A stretch of DNA of 64,000 bases, taken from the NCBI RefSeq assembly GCF_006538325.1, contig NZ_BJKK01000006.1, forward strand, positions 124,001-188,000, written 5' to 3'. The stretch is from Alteromonas sp. KUL42 (lineage in GTDB: Bacteria; Pseudomonadota; Gammaproteobacteria; Enterobacterales; Alteromonadaceae). How positions within the stretch are numbered: position 1 is the stretch's first letter; every line of letters starts with the position of its first letter. The translations under genes were made by a program, and so were the position numbers. Of this stretch, positions 8,868 to 16,898 are shown piece by piece. A model generated the notes under the pieces. It was given only the letters and a program-made list of their open reading frames with translations. It was not told the origin of the DNA and ran no database searches.

Positions 8868-10520
8868 CTATTTTTTCTTACACCAAAATTGATACATACC
8901 TATAAAAGTATCAGGGTTTTCGGTCTCAAAACTTGCCCAATTGTCAAGGTTTATGCCCGCTTGGTCTTCAGGAAATATAGAACGATACTTACTTAAATGC
9001 CTCTTGTTGTCTAACTGAAATCCTCGAAATTCTAATCCTAGTAATTCCAACATCGCTTTAAGTTGAGGTATATCAAAAACCTTTTCACAGGCATTAAATG
9101 CCAAGTCTTTAAGATGGTTTGTATTATAAAAATCCGCATAATGAATCAGCTTTCTTAAATCAGAGGTTTCTCTTGACTTGAGAACAAAGTTTCGAAACGC
9201 TCTCATTCCTTCGATATCATCACTAAAATTTTCTTCTGCAATAACTTGTCTTGCAAATTCAATGTACCTCCTCGCCAAACGACTGTATACACCGATTTTC
9301 ATCCAACCACCTTGATTTAATAAATCAACTAATACTTTTAATGTTCTTATTGGGTCTATGGTGTGATGAATAACGCCGACAGATTCAATTAAGTGGAATT
9401 GTCTCTCCCAATTGGTCAACTCTAAAATATCAGCTTGGTAAAACTCTATATCAGGATAGGTAGCTCTATCCACTTTCATTCTCGCATACTTTAAACTTGT
9501 GGCGCTAAAATCTATGGCTGTTATCGTACTGTAGTAGTAACGTTCGGCTAAAGAAATAACATGCTTTCCCGTTCCGCATCCAGCAACAAGAATATCAATA
9601 TTATCAGGGACGCTTATACTCTTATTTGATGATTCGCGATGTTCCATGTGTTCACGGAATGTGCGCTTAGATTTAGAGGTGAGGACATTGCTCCAGCGTG
9701 GAAATGGATAGTTTTCATATTGACTTTTGACCTCGGTTACAGGCGCTCTTTCTTTGATATTCCCTCTTGAAAATAATAAAGGAACTGTGTTGGCATCACC
9801 TAGGTAATCCAAACGCTCATCTATATGTTGGGAAAGCTTTCGTTCTACTTTTGTTTTGCTGTTTATCGAATTAAATTTTTGTTTAAGGTTTTCAGTAGGA
9901 GGAAGGTACATTGCAAGTTTAATAAAACACGTTTTCTCAAAGTAATCGTCAGTTTCTTTCTCTCTGCACTCATGTTCCAGAGTTGCTAACTTACCTAATT
10001 CGTCCTCAGAAATATCGAGTATATAATCACTATGACAGGCCTGAATCGCAAGACTGACAGCGAGGTTGTAGTAACTGGCATTGCAGGAAAAAACGTCATT
10101 GCTTAAATCCAGTATGGTAGTTCTGAGCTCTCTAATTTTATGCTCTATAGATATATCTACGTTGAAGAAGCTCTGTAAGTAAAGCGTAAATAACTCGTTA
10201 CCTGCGAAATACTCTAACAATTTAGAGTGTTTATGATTAAACATTTTCGACTTTAAATGGCGTAGTATTTGCTCTGCCACTATTGGTGCCATTGATTGGT
10301 CAATCGATTGGGAAGTTGACAAAATTCGGCAATAGTCGTTAGTTAAATCAATAGGAGGCAAAAAACTAAGTCGACACAAGCACATATCATACAGCACCTG
10401 TTCTTCATCAGACAGCTGTGAGGTTGATTTTACTCTATGTAAAAGAGTTGCAGCTATCTCAAAGAAGCCTTTCTTCATCAAGCTTTTATAATTTGATTTA
10501 GTTTTAGAATGGGAAGCCAT
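8868..10520 (-). CDS. large SAM-dependent methyltransferase with helical N-terminal region
   Basis: The C-terminal half is a class I methyltransferase: QYENYPFPRW lead-in motif, then VAGCGTGKHVISLA (motif I), AIDFSATSLKYAR (motif II), and LIESVGVIHHTIDP with GGWMKIGVYS. The N-terminal 280 or so residues are helical and TPR-like with no recognised domain. I chose the ATG at 10520 because AAGGAAGAG stands directly before it; the frame stays open to an ATG at 10655 that would add 45 atypical residues. The PFPRW-type methyltransferases often act on proteins or small metabolites, but the substrate is unknown. It is divergent from the lasso-type genes across a 223-base spacer, so it could tailor the peptide or be a bystander. 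AT-rich by eye compared with ssb, consistent with acquired DNA. Confidence 0.75.
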   Translation of the reverse strand: MASHSKTKSNYKSLMKKGFFEIAATLLHRVKSTSQLSDEEQVLYDMCLCRLSFLPPIDLTNDYCRILSTSQSIDQSMAPIVAEQILRHLKSKMFNHKHSKLLEYFAGNELFTLYLQSFFNVDISIEHKIRELRTTILDLSNDVFSCNASYYNLAVSLAIQACHSDYILDISEDELGKLATLEHECREKETDDYFEKTCFIKLAMYLPPTENLKQKFNSINSKTKVERKLSQHIDERLDYLGDANTVPLLFSRGNIKERAPVTEVKSQYENYPFPRWSNVLTSKSKRTFREHMEHRESSNKSISVPDNIDILVAGCGTGKHVISLAERYYYSTITAIDFSATSLKYARMKVDRATYPDIEFYQADILELTNWERQFHLIESVGVIHHTIDPIRTLKVLVDLLNQGGWMKIGVYSRLARRYIEFARQVIAEENFSDDIEGMRAFRNFVLKSRETSDLRKLIHYADFYNTNHLKDLAFNACEKVFDIPQLKAMLELLGLEFRGFQLDNKRHLSKYRSIFPEDQAGINLDNWASFETENPDTFIGMYQFWCKKK

Positions 10521-10743
10521 CTCTTCCTTAGTTTTGCTCTTCACAGTGTCACTACTCTTAAATTTACATACTGGCTTCGCGAAGTTGCCGCATATTAGTA
10601 TTTGGAATTTAATTAATATTAAATCAATGGTTTGGATTCTTGAGAAAAGCATCAAATCTCAGCTCTCGGCATGTACTCGATAGCCGGATGGCATGGTAGA
10701 CTATAATGAACTCAACTTTAAATAATATGAAAAAATCAAGTTC

Positions 10744-11679
10744 ATGTCTGCCCCTTTAGTTAATCAGTACTTTTTCTACCGTAGCTTTGGATTGAAAATT
10801 AAGAGTCAAATTGCTTTGAAAGAACTCCGACCTGCTGTTTTTGATGTTCCTGACGTCATGATCTATTTCGGAGAGGTATTCGAGCATTTATCAAAGCCTG
10901 CCATTGAACACGAAAGATTCGAGATATCTGACCAAACTTGGCTAATTAAGTCAGAGGAATATTGCGGTGCGAGATTACTTGTTAAAAAAGGCCAAAATAT
11001 CACCATTGAACACACGGACGACTTAAATCAAGACCGGCTTGCATTAGTTCTCTTGGGGATGGCTTTTACTGCGATACACTTTCAACTTGGAAGATTACCA
11101 CTTCATGGGAACACGCTAATGGGGAAAGCTGGTGCGATAATGTTGGTAGGTGATTCAGGTGCAGGAAAGTCCACACTATCTCTAGCTCTCACGAGGAAAG
11201 GCTATAAGCTGGTCTCCGACGACCTAAGTATAGTGGATACATTGGGTGAATATGACGAGAAGTTTAGGGTTTTTTCAGGTTGTACTAGGTTGAAGTTGTG
11301 GGAAGAGACATGTATCCATTACGATATCAACATGAGTGAGCTGAACCTGATAGATTCAAACAGAAAAAAATTTGGCCTTGAATTAGAAAGTGAGGAATTG
11401 CTCTTTTCCTATAAACTCAATCGCATATACGTGCTGACTAAATCGCACTGCACATCAATCTCTTTTAGACACATTACAACAACGGCTGAAAAGCTCTCTA
11501 TTTTTGGGAATTTACTTTCGAAGATAAGTGTATCAGACGCTCAGTCTGTGTGGCCAAATGTATTTAGTAATTTGGCCTCCGTATTAACACGTACTCCAGT
11601 TGTTTTGGTAGAACGTCCAATATCAAGTTGGTCTGTTCCAAAGCTTATAGAGAAAATATGTAATATCGAAACTTGCTAA
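10744..11679 (+). CDS. HprK-like peptide kinase of lasso cluster (K)
   Basis: A 311-residue protein of the HPr-kinase-related family. The opening FFYRSFGLKIKSQIALKEL is typical of the HprK-related proteins in RiPP clusters. A complete P-loop GDSGAGKST is at residues 136-144, a His-bearing loop (LPLHGN, His121) precedes it, and the acidic SDD follows at 158-160. In the paeninodin family such kinases phosphorylate the C-terminal Ser of the lasso precursor; the precursor encoded 2 kb downstream also ends in Ser. ATG 10744 lacks a good ribosome-binding site (AATATGAAAAAATCAAGTTC upstream), so the start is only fairly sure. First gene of an apparent five-gene transcription unit. Confidence 0.85.
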   Translation: MSAPLVNQYFFYRSFGLKIKSQIALKELRPAVFDVPDVMIYFGEVFEHLSKPAIEHERFEISDQTWLIKSEEYCGARLLVKKGQNITIEHTDDLNQDRLALVLLGMAFTAIHFQLGRLPLHGNTLMGKAGAIMLVGDSGAGKSTLSLALTRKGYKLVSDDLSIVDTLGEYDEKFRVFSGCTRLKLWEETCIHYDINMSELNLIDSNRKKFGLELESEELLFSYKLNRIYVLTKSHCTSISFRHITTTAEKLSIFGNLLSKISVSDAQSVWPNVFSNLASVLTRTPVVLVERPISSWSVPKLIEKICNIETC

Positions 11680-11790
11680 GCAACAATATAAAAGAATCGA
11701 AGTCAAACGAGTTTTGAATAAAACTGCACTATAAGAATTAAAGGGCCAGCACCTAAAATTCGAGTAAATGGTTAAAGAGAAATTTCTAGC

Positions 11791-13641
11791 ATGAGTACGT
11801 TTTATGGTTTGATGACGATTAGCTCGCATGAGTATGCAAAGCTAGCGCTCGAAAAAATGTTTAAAGAGTCGACGAAACATTGGAAATTTCAAGAGGCCTC
11901 AAGTTGGGTGAAAGGCCAAGTTGGGTTTGGACAATTGCTCCGAAGAGTCACACCAGAAGACGAGAGGGAAGCTCTTCCATTTTTTAGTCCTCCCTACGTA
12001 ATCTGTGGGAGCTTTTATCTTAGTAACCGAGATGCACTCATTGATACCCTAAACGACAGACGAATAGATCCTCAGATAACTGATGGACAGCTAGTAATGC
12101 TACTGTGGCACCGATTCAAAATGGAAACTCTCAATTTGTTGGATGGGATATGGGCTTTTGCCGTTTATGACTGTGAAGACAATAGTCTCATTATCGCACA
12201 GTGTGCCAGTAAGGGAGTGACTTATTACGCTCGAACCGATAACAATTTTTATTTTTCTACGAGCGTTCAGGAAATATTGTGTCAAGCTGATATAAGTCGT
12301 GAGCCTAACCTTGATTATTTAATCGAAGGGTTTATCAATTCTCAGCGACAGGCAAAGCCCGATGAGACAGGCTTTAAAGGTATATTTCAGATTCCAAAAG
12401 GTCATTATTTATATATTCAAGGCTATGCCTTAGAGGTTAGAAGATGGTGGCAGCCAGAGCGACTTAGTCCTTTAATTTATCGCAATGCTGAGGAGTACGA
12501 TGATGCTTTTAAAGATCTATTTTTTAAACAAGTATCAACTGCCGTGCGTACCTCCTCATCAAAGGTCGCATCACACTTAAGCAGCGGTATAGATTCGTCA
12601 GCAGTTCTCGTAGCAGCCCTCACCGAAATATCATCTCAGAAAAAGAAAGTAATTTCGTATACTCACACACCAAATTTTAGAACTCCAGAAGAGAGTCCTA
12701 AAATTCAATATGATGAGTGGCCCATTGCTTCTACAGTTGCTGAAATGTATCAAATAAGGCACGAAAAAGTTCTCTGCACCGACGTTTCAATTTATGACGC
12801 TATTTTATTAGACGCAAGCCTTCATGCCTCTCCCGCATTTGGGAGCAACAACCTTTATTGGCTTCATGAAATTAACCGGCTAGCAACAGCTAATGGGGCT
12901 AATATTTGTCTAACTGGTCAAGCAGGAAATTCCTCTATCTCTTACACGGGAAATCCCAGTTTATGGCCACTTGTCAAGCAGGCTAACCTTTCATTCGTTT
13001 TTAGAGAGCTTTACTCGGAACGAGGTGGATTAATAGCTGGATTAGAAAATAGATTACTTAAACCTATTTTTAATAATCTGCGTTACACCAAACTGAATTC
13101 GCAATACCAAAGGTCTGCAACCAAATTCTTAACGAAAGAGTGGCGAGACAGTATTAGGTTCAATAAGTACCTAGGCAATCAAGAGCTTCTTCGTCAGTTT
13201 CGAGCTTTTGAGCACATTGGCTTGGTAAGACCGGGAAATATGGTCAATAGCGAGTATTTTGGCATCACAATTGTAGATCCAACGTCATTGAAGGCAATTA
13301 TGGAGTTCTGCGGCCGGATTCCCGAGCACATCGTTTGGAGACATGGTGAGCAGCGCTCAATGATACGAAATGCTATGAGGAAACACTTACCCAATAGTGT
13401 TTTGTATCCGACAAAAAAGGGAAAACAGAGTGCAGATTTAGCGCACAGGCTTTCAAAGCAATTCTTCACTTTTGAGGCAACTTTCGAGTGCTACATACAG
13501 AACCCAGTTGTTCAGGAAGTCTTGGATGTCGAAGCGGTTGTTAGTTGTATCAAAAAAATAAAGTCTGGACAGAATGTCGGCATATCTCTCTCTCAAATAA
13601 CAAGATGCTTGTCATTGATGGCTTTTCTTACTCAATTTTAA
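11791..13641 (+). CDS. lasso-peptide cyclase, asparagine-synthetase-B-like (C protein)
   Basis: 616 residues with the AsnB architecture: an N-terminal class II amidotransferase-like domain (to about residue 215) and a C-terminal ATP-pyrophosphatase/synthetase domain. Residue 2 is Ser, not the Cys needed for glutaminase action, as is usual for lasso cyclases that use a peptide amine instead of ammonia. The synthetase P-loop is SSGIDSS at 264-270. LTGQAGNSSISYTGN near 374 is a stretch I associate with lasso cyclases rather than true asparagine synthetases. In that family the enzyme adenylates an Asp/Glu side chain of the precursor and joins it to the core N-terminus. It is followed 76 bases later by the precursor gene. 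A true AsnB is unlikely because of Ser2 and the neighbours. Confidence 0.88.
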   Translation: MSTFYGLMTISSHEYAKLALEKMFKESTKHWKFQEASSWVKGQVGFGQLLRRVTPEDEREALPFFSPPYVICGSFYLSNRDALIDTLNDRRIDPQITDGQLVMLLWHRFKMETLNLLDGIWAFAVYDCEDNSLIIAQCASKGVTYYARTDNNFYFSTSVQEILCQADISREPNLDYLIEGFINSQRQAKPDETGFKGIFQIPKGHYLYIQGYALEVRRWWQPERLSPLIYRNAEEYDDAFKDLFFKQVSTAVRTSSSKVASHLSSGIDSSAVLVAALTEISSQKKKVISYTHTPNFRTPEESPKIQYDEWPIASTVAEMYQIRHEKVLCTDVSIYDAILLDASLHASPAFGSNNLYWLHEINRLATANGANICLTGQAGNSSISYTGNPSLWPLVKQANLSFVFRELYSERGGLIAGLENRLLKPIFNNLRYTKLNSQYQRSATKFLTKEWRDSIRFNKYLGNQELLRQFRAFEHIGLVRPGNMVNSEYFGITIVDPTSLKAIMEFCGRIPEHIVWRHGEQRSMIRNAMRKHLPNSVLYPTKKGKQSADLAHRLSKQFFTFEATFECYIQNPVVQEVLDVEAVVSCIKKIKSGQNVGISLSQITRCLSLMAFLTQF

Positions 13642-13717
13642 CAGCAATAATTTGAATTAAGCTTCCCGTTGGAGTAACTTTGCTATTTGAATAGAAAAAA
13701 TTAGTGGGGAGCGAATA

Positions 13718-13876
13718 GTGAACAAAGACTCTATAACGGAAGAAACTAAAAAAGTTAATGAAAATCAACTAGAAAAGCTTGTCTGGCGTAAACCAGAATT
13801 GCTTGTATATGATGTGAGTACGAAAACACAAAACAATTTTAATGGCGGTGGCAGCGACGGAAAGTTTTTCTCATAA
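13718..13876 (+). CDS. lasso-peptide precursor (A), 52 residues, GTG start
   Basis: This small gene starts at GTG 13718 with a good GGGGAG at 13706-13711, 6 bases upstream. The leader is charged and helical and contains W23-R-K-P-E-L-L, matching the aromatic-x-x-P-x-L pattern that lasso leaders present to their RRE protein, then YDVSTKT. Thr37 fits the conserved Thr at -2. Cleavage after Gln38 gives the core NNFNGGGSDGKFFS: Asn39 as residue 1, Asp47 as residue 9 for the isopeptide ring, a five-residue tail GKFFS and a C-terminal Ser52. Asn at core position 1 is unusual (Gly is commonest). Ring size 9, T(-2) and terminal Ser agree with a phosphorylated paeninodin-like lasso peptide. Core boundaries are inferred. 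Confidence 0.82.
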   Translation: MNKDSITEETKKVNENQLEKLVWRKPELLVYDVSTKTQNNFNGGGSDGKFFS

Positions 13877-13974
13877 TAGTTATATCCAAGTTACTCTGTT
13901 CATAGTAGGTAAACTGCGATTTCATCCGTATTGTTTGAGACGTTGAATATGATAAGTAGCAAAAAGTAATCGTC

Positions 13975-14811
13975 GTGCTTGCATCTACAGAAGAGGCTCT
14001 AAAGCAGCTACAGAAGTTGCTTGGGCGTAAAATTGATATATCAAAAGAAAGCTTTAATTTAGTTGGCCTGAAACGTGTCAATGCCTCCATTTATGTAGAA
14101 GCTCGCAGTTGTGTACTGAGGGGTATCGACGGCATCCAACTGAAAATGCAGCGGTGTAACGCTTTGTTATTTTTACCCACAAAATCGAGTTTAAACCTGT
14201 TTTTGCGCGCAATGGCAAGCTCTATTTTAGCTATAAAAGCGCTACTCAACAAAAAGCTCGTTTTGAAATCCACAACCGCTTTAACTCCCAACGGTAAAGC
14301 GGTGATATTTTGCGGAGAGACGGCTATAAAGAGAAATACTGTGGGGTGGGAAACCGCCTCGGGTCGCTATGAATTAGTTTCGAGCGAGATATCTATTCTG
14401 TCGATGCACAAAGGTGTTCTTTCTGTTGAGGCGACTCCATTGCTTAATCTATTAAATCCCGTTTCCAACCAAACTACTAATTTGCAATCACGTGCACTAC
14501 TCGCTGATACTGGCTTTAGCCACAAAACTGTGGACTTTACGATTTGTGCTGACAAGAGCTATTTTCCCGTGAGTGATGTTTATTCTCTTCACGCTGAATA
14601 TATAAAAAGCATATCCTCACAGCCAGTCAAAGGTCTAAAACGATTAACTTTGCTATCAGAGCATATCTTTTTGCCTTCTCTCTCTTTTGAGCTTTTACCC
14701 GCTGCTTTTGTTAGTCAAAGTCTACTTTTCCTAGCCAAACAGTCTAGTATGGTCAGGGTCAGGTACCCCAGCCACAAGGGGTCATTCGCTGATATTTTAA
14801 ACTCTTTGTAA
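13975..14811 (+). CDS. degenerate HprK-like protein without a P-loop (pseudokinase)
   Basis: 278 residues. It aligns by eye with the kinase at 10744 over its core: hydrophobic helix, then LVLKSTTALTPNGKAVIFCG against LPLHGNTLMGKAGAIMLVG, then GETAIKRNT (114-122) where the kinase has GDSGAGKST, and RYELVSSEISIL against YKLVSDDLSIV. The Walker A glycine/lysine pattern, the upstream His and the acidic pair are all changed, so ATP-dependent catalysis looks impossible. It may hold substrate or regulate the active kinase, or be a decaying copy. GTG 13975 has no clear ribosome-binding site; an ATG at 13949 leads into this frame if the reading slips by one at AAAAAG (see findings). It stands 6 bases before the sulfotransferase gene. 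Confidence 0.7.
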   Translation: MLASTEEALKQLQKLLGRKIDISKESFNLVGLKRVNASIYVEARSCVLRGIDGIQLKMQRCNALLFLPTKSSLNLFLRAMASSILAIKALLNKKLVLKSTTALTPNGKAVIFCGETAIKRNTVGWETASGRYELVSSEISILSMHKGVLSVEATPLLNLLNPVSNQTTNLQSRALLADTGFSHKTVDFTICADKSYFPVSDVYSLHAEYIKSISSQPVKGLKRLTLLSEHIFLPSLSFELLPAAFVSQSLLFLAKQSSMVRVRYPSHKGSFADILNSL

Positions 14812-14817
14812 CGACAA

Positions 14818-15651
14818 ATGAACAGCCCTCGCATTTGGTTAGTTACGTACCCTAAGTCTGGAACGACCTGGGTCCGAAGTATGTGGTCGGCCCTCGAGCA
14901 AGATGGCAAAATTGACATCAATGAATTAAATTCGATTAATAGCTCAGACCGCTACTGGGTTGAGTACACCATGGGTATATCGACAACATTTCTTGATAAT
15001 GCAGAAATTCGTTTATACCAGTCAGAGGCTTGTCGATACTTTTTTGAAGCAGAACATAACCAAACTTTGATAAAGTCTCACGATGCTCTTATCGGTGAAG
15101 ATGAAATCGAAAAGCCAATATTAAATCAAAGTAACTGCGATCGCATCATACATGTAATAAGAGACCCGAGAGATATAGCAGTATCGTGTCAGTATTATTT
15201 TCAAATTAGTCTAGACAGGGCGATAGATATGATTTGTGATTCCAAATGCTGGTTAAACACGAGCAGGGTCTATTCTACGCTCCCCATTTTCTTGTCTGAT
15301 TGGAGTGCTCATACCAAAAGCATCTTTGACTCGAATTTGCCATCGCTATTAGTTCGTTATGAGGATTTGAAGCAATCGTCAGTGAAAGAGCTTGGTAGAA
15401 TAGTAGAATTTTGTCAGTTACCTTATTCAAACGACGCAGTACGAGCGGCTGCAAACAGCTGTAATTTTCAAAATTTAGCGCTGCAAGAGAGGTTAGTCGG
15501 TTATAAAAATAACCCCTCTCAAGATACAAGTCGATTTTTCAGACGAGGAGAATCAGGAAACTGGAGGAAAGTTATGAGCATCGCACAAGTGAAAAGGATA
15601 ATAGATAAACATGGTCTAGTTATGGAAAGTTTAGGATATTTGTCTGACTAA
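14818..15651 (+). CDS. PAPS-dependent sulfotransferase of the RiPP cluster
   Basis: 277 residues with the hallmarks of the P-loop sulfotransferase family: the 5'-phosphosulfate loop PKSGTTW at residues 12-18, the 3'-phosphate motif IRDPRDIAVS near 118, and a C-terminal RRGESGNW equivalent to the RKGxxGDW region that closes on PAPS. The enzyme transfers sulfate from PAPS to a hydroxyl or amine. With the upstream gene ending 6 bases before it, it is probably co-transcribed with the lasso genes. Candidate acceptors in the predicted core are the Ser residues (no Tyr is present), or a sugar or other group. Sulfotransferases occur beside HprK-like kinases in some proteobacterial lasso loci, by my recollection. 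Confidence 0.85.
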   Translation: MNSPRIWLVTYPKSGTTWVRSMWSALEQDGKIDINELNSINSSDRYWVEYTMGISTTFLDNAEIRLYQSEACRYFFEAEHNQTLIKSHDALIGEDEIEKPILNQSNCDRIIHVIRDPRDIAVSCQYYFQISLDRAIDMICDSKCWLNTSRVYSTLPIFLSDWSAHTKSIFDSNLPSLLVRYEDLKQSSVKELGRIVEFCQLPYSNDAVRAAANSCNFQNLALQERLVGYKNNPSQDTSRFFRRGESGNWRKVMSIAQVKRIIDKHGLVMESLGYLSD

Positions 15652-15978
15652 CAGCGATATAATACAGCTATCACTATCGAAGAGTCAGTGAAAGCCTTGA
15701 CTAAAATTTTGGATCTAAATTCTTCATTTGCAATCATGCTAACAAATATACTTTTTTGAAAAAAAAGCCAGTAATTCACGTTAACTCAAATATTCATAAA
15801 TACCATACAAGTAATTGTTAAGAGTGAATATGGCGGCCGCTTCGCATACATAAGAAAAAGTTAATCGAAAGTTCAATAACCACAATAGTGTAAGTTCAAC
15901 TATTGTTAGTACTATAGACAAAAAATGTCTCAAATTTTCAAATACGATCTATAGACTAACGCAGGAATTTACACGCAT
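15652..15978. other. spacer at right edge of RiPP island
   Basis: An AT-rich gap without a credible gene. ACAATAGT (15882-15889) and ACTATTGT (15899-15906) form a perfect 8-base inverted repeat with a 9-base loop about 75 bases before the response-regulator start, a possible operator for that unit. No terminator with a clear U tract follows the sulfotransferase; a T6/A8 stretch near 15750-15767 lacks a stem. No att-like repeats or integrase are visible here. Confidence 0.35.
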
Positions 15979-16893
15979 ATGTCCAATCTATTGCCTGAGC
16001 TTTTAATTGTTGACGATTCAAGTATCGACCTAACTATTCTGAAAGAGATGTTGGGAAACAACTATCAATTCAACGAAGCTGAGAATGGTGCCAAGGCTGT
16101 AGAGCTGTGTTTGAGTGGCAGTTGTAGCCCAAGTGTCATACTTCTTGATGTGTCTATGCCTAAATTGAATGGCTACGAAACCTGTATTCAAATAAAGGAG
16201 ATTCTTGGTTTTGAGCACGTTGAGGTTATCTTCATTAGTGGTAATGACTCTATTGAAGAAAAACAACATGGCTACGAAGCGGGTGGATCTGACTACCTTA
16301 CTAAGCCCGTTAATCCAGAAGAGTTGCGGCAAAAAGTGCGTCTTGCGGTAGAACGAGGGCAGCAGAGAAAATCATCCGAAGCACAATCAAAAACGGCTTT
16401 GGATGCGGCTATGACAGCGATGATGGACGCTGGTGAGCAAGCTGGTGTTATACATTTTCTACGCGATAGCTTTGGTTGCAAAACCCTCGAAGATCTTGCA
16501 CAAGCCATTGTTACTGCAACGTCTAATTTCGGTCTTTCTAATACAGTTCAAATTCGCACGTCTTCAGATAATATTACCGTTTCTTCAAACGGTGCTTGCC
16601 CTCCGCTGGAAGTAGAAATGCTTACTTCATTGCGCAATATTGGGCGTATTCATCAACGAGGTAAGCGCTTAATTCTAAATTTCGGCGATATTTCTCAGCT
16701 GATTAAAAACCTACCTGACGACGATGCCAAAGTAGGGCGACTTCGCGACCACCTTGCTATCATTTTAGAAGGGGCGGAAAGTCGTGCTGATGCACTGTTA
16801 GCTGTTGATGAAATGAAAAAGCTATTGAAAGATACTGAAGAATCTATTTGCCATATTCAAACGTTTGAAAAATCTCAAAAGGGTAAAACGTAA
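15979..16893 (+). CDS. response regulator with C-terminal GAF-like region
   Basis: 304 residues. Residues 5-125 are a CheY-type receiver with the acidic pair D12-D13, phospho-acceptor Asp57 in ILLDVSMPKLNG, Ser in FISGND and Lys in YLTKPVNPEE. A helical linker (130-170) leads to a second domain (about 150-300, CKTLEDLAQAIVTATSNFG onwards) that looks GAF-like but lacks a DNA-binding, GGDEF, EAL or HD-GYP motif. The output is therefore probably protein-protein or ligand-based. ATG 15979 is preceded by CGCAGGA at 15960-15966. A 66-codon gene starts 5 bases after the stop. No histidine kinase is adjacent. Confidence 0.85.
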   Translation: MSNLLPELLIVDDSSIDLTILKEMLGNNYQFNEAENGAKAVELCLSGSCSPSVILLDVSMPKLNGYETCIQIKEILGFEHVEVIFISGNDSIEEKQHGYEAGGSDYLTKPVNPEELRQKVRLAVERGQQRKSSEAQSKTALDAAMTAMMDAGEQAGVIHFLRDSFGCKTLEDLAQAIVTATSNFGLSNTVQIRTSSDNITVSSNGACPPLEVEMLTSLRNIGRIHQRGKRLILNFGDISQLIKNLPDDDAKVGRLRDHLAIILEGAESRADALLAVDEMKKLLKDTEESICHIQTFEKSQKGKT

Positions 16894-16898
16894 AAATT

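Noticed and set aside
11791..13641. True asparagine synthetase B
   Set aside because: Position 2 is Ser rather than the glutaminase Cys, and the kinase/precursor/sulfotransferase neighbours fit a lasso cyclase instead.
13839..14090. 83-codon minus-strand frame over the precursor and pseudokinase start
   Set aside because: It runs antisense to the better-supported precursor, has no recognisable domain and would break the head-to-tail gene order.
15660..15760. Short GTG-initiated frame of about 23 codons after the sulfotransferase
   Set aside because: No ribosome-binding site and no leader or core features; not a credible second precursor.
8800..15978. Prophage or transposon carrying the lasso genes
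   Set aside because: No integrase, transposase, terminal inverted repeats or flanking direct repeats were seen around the island.
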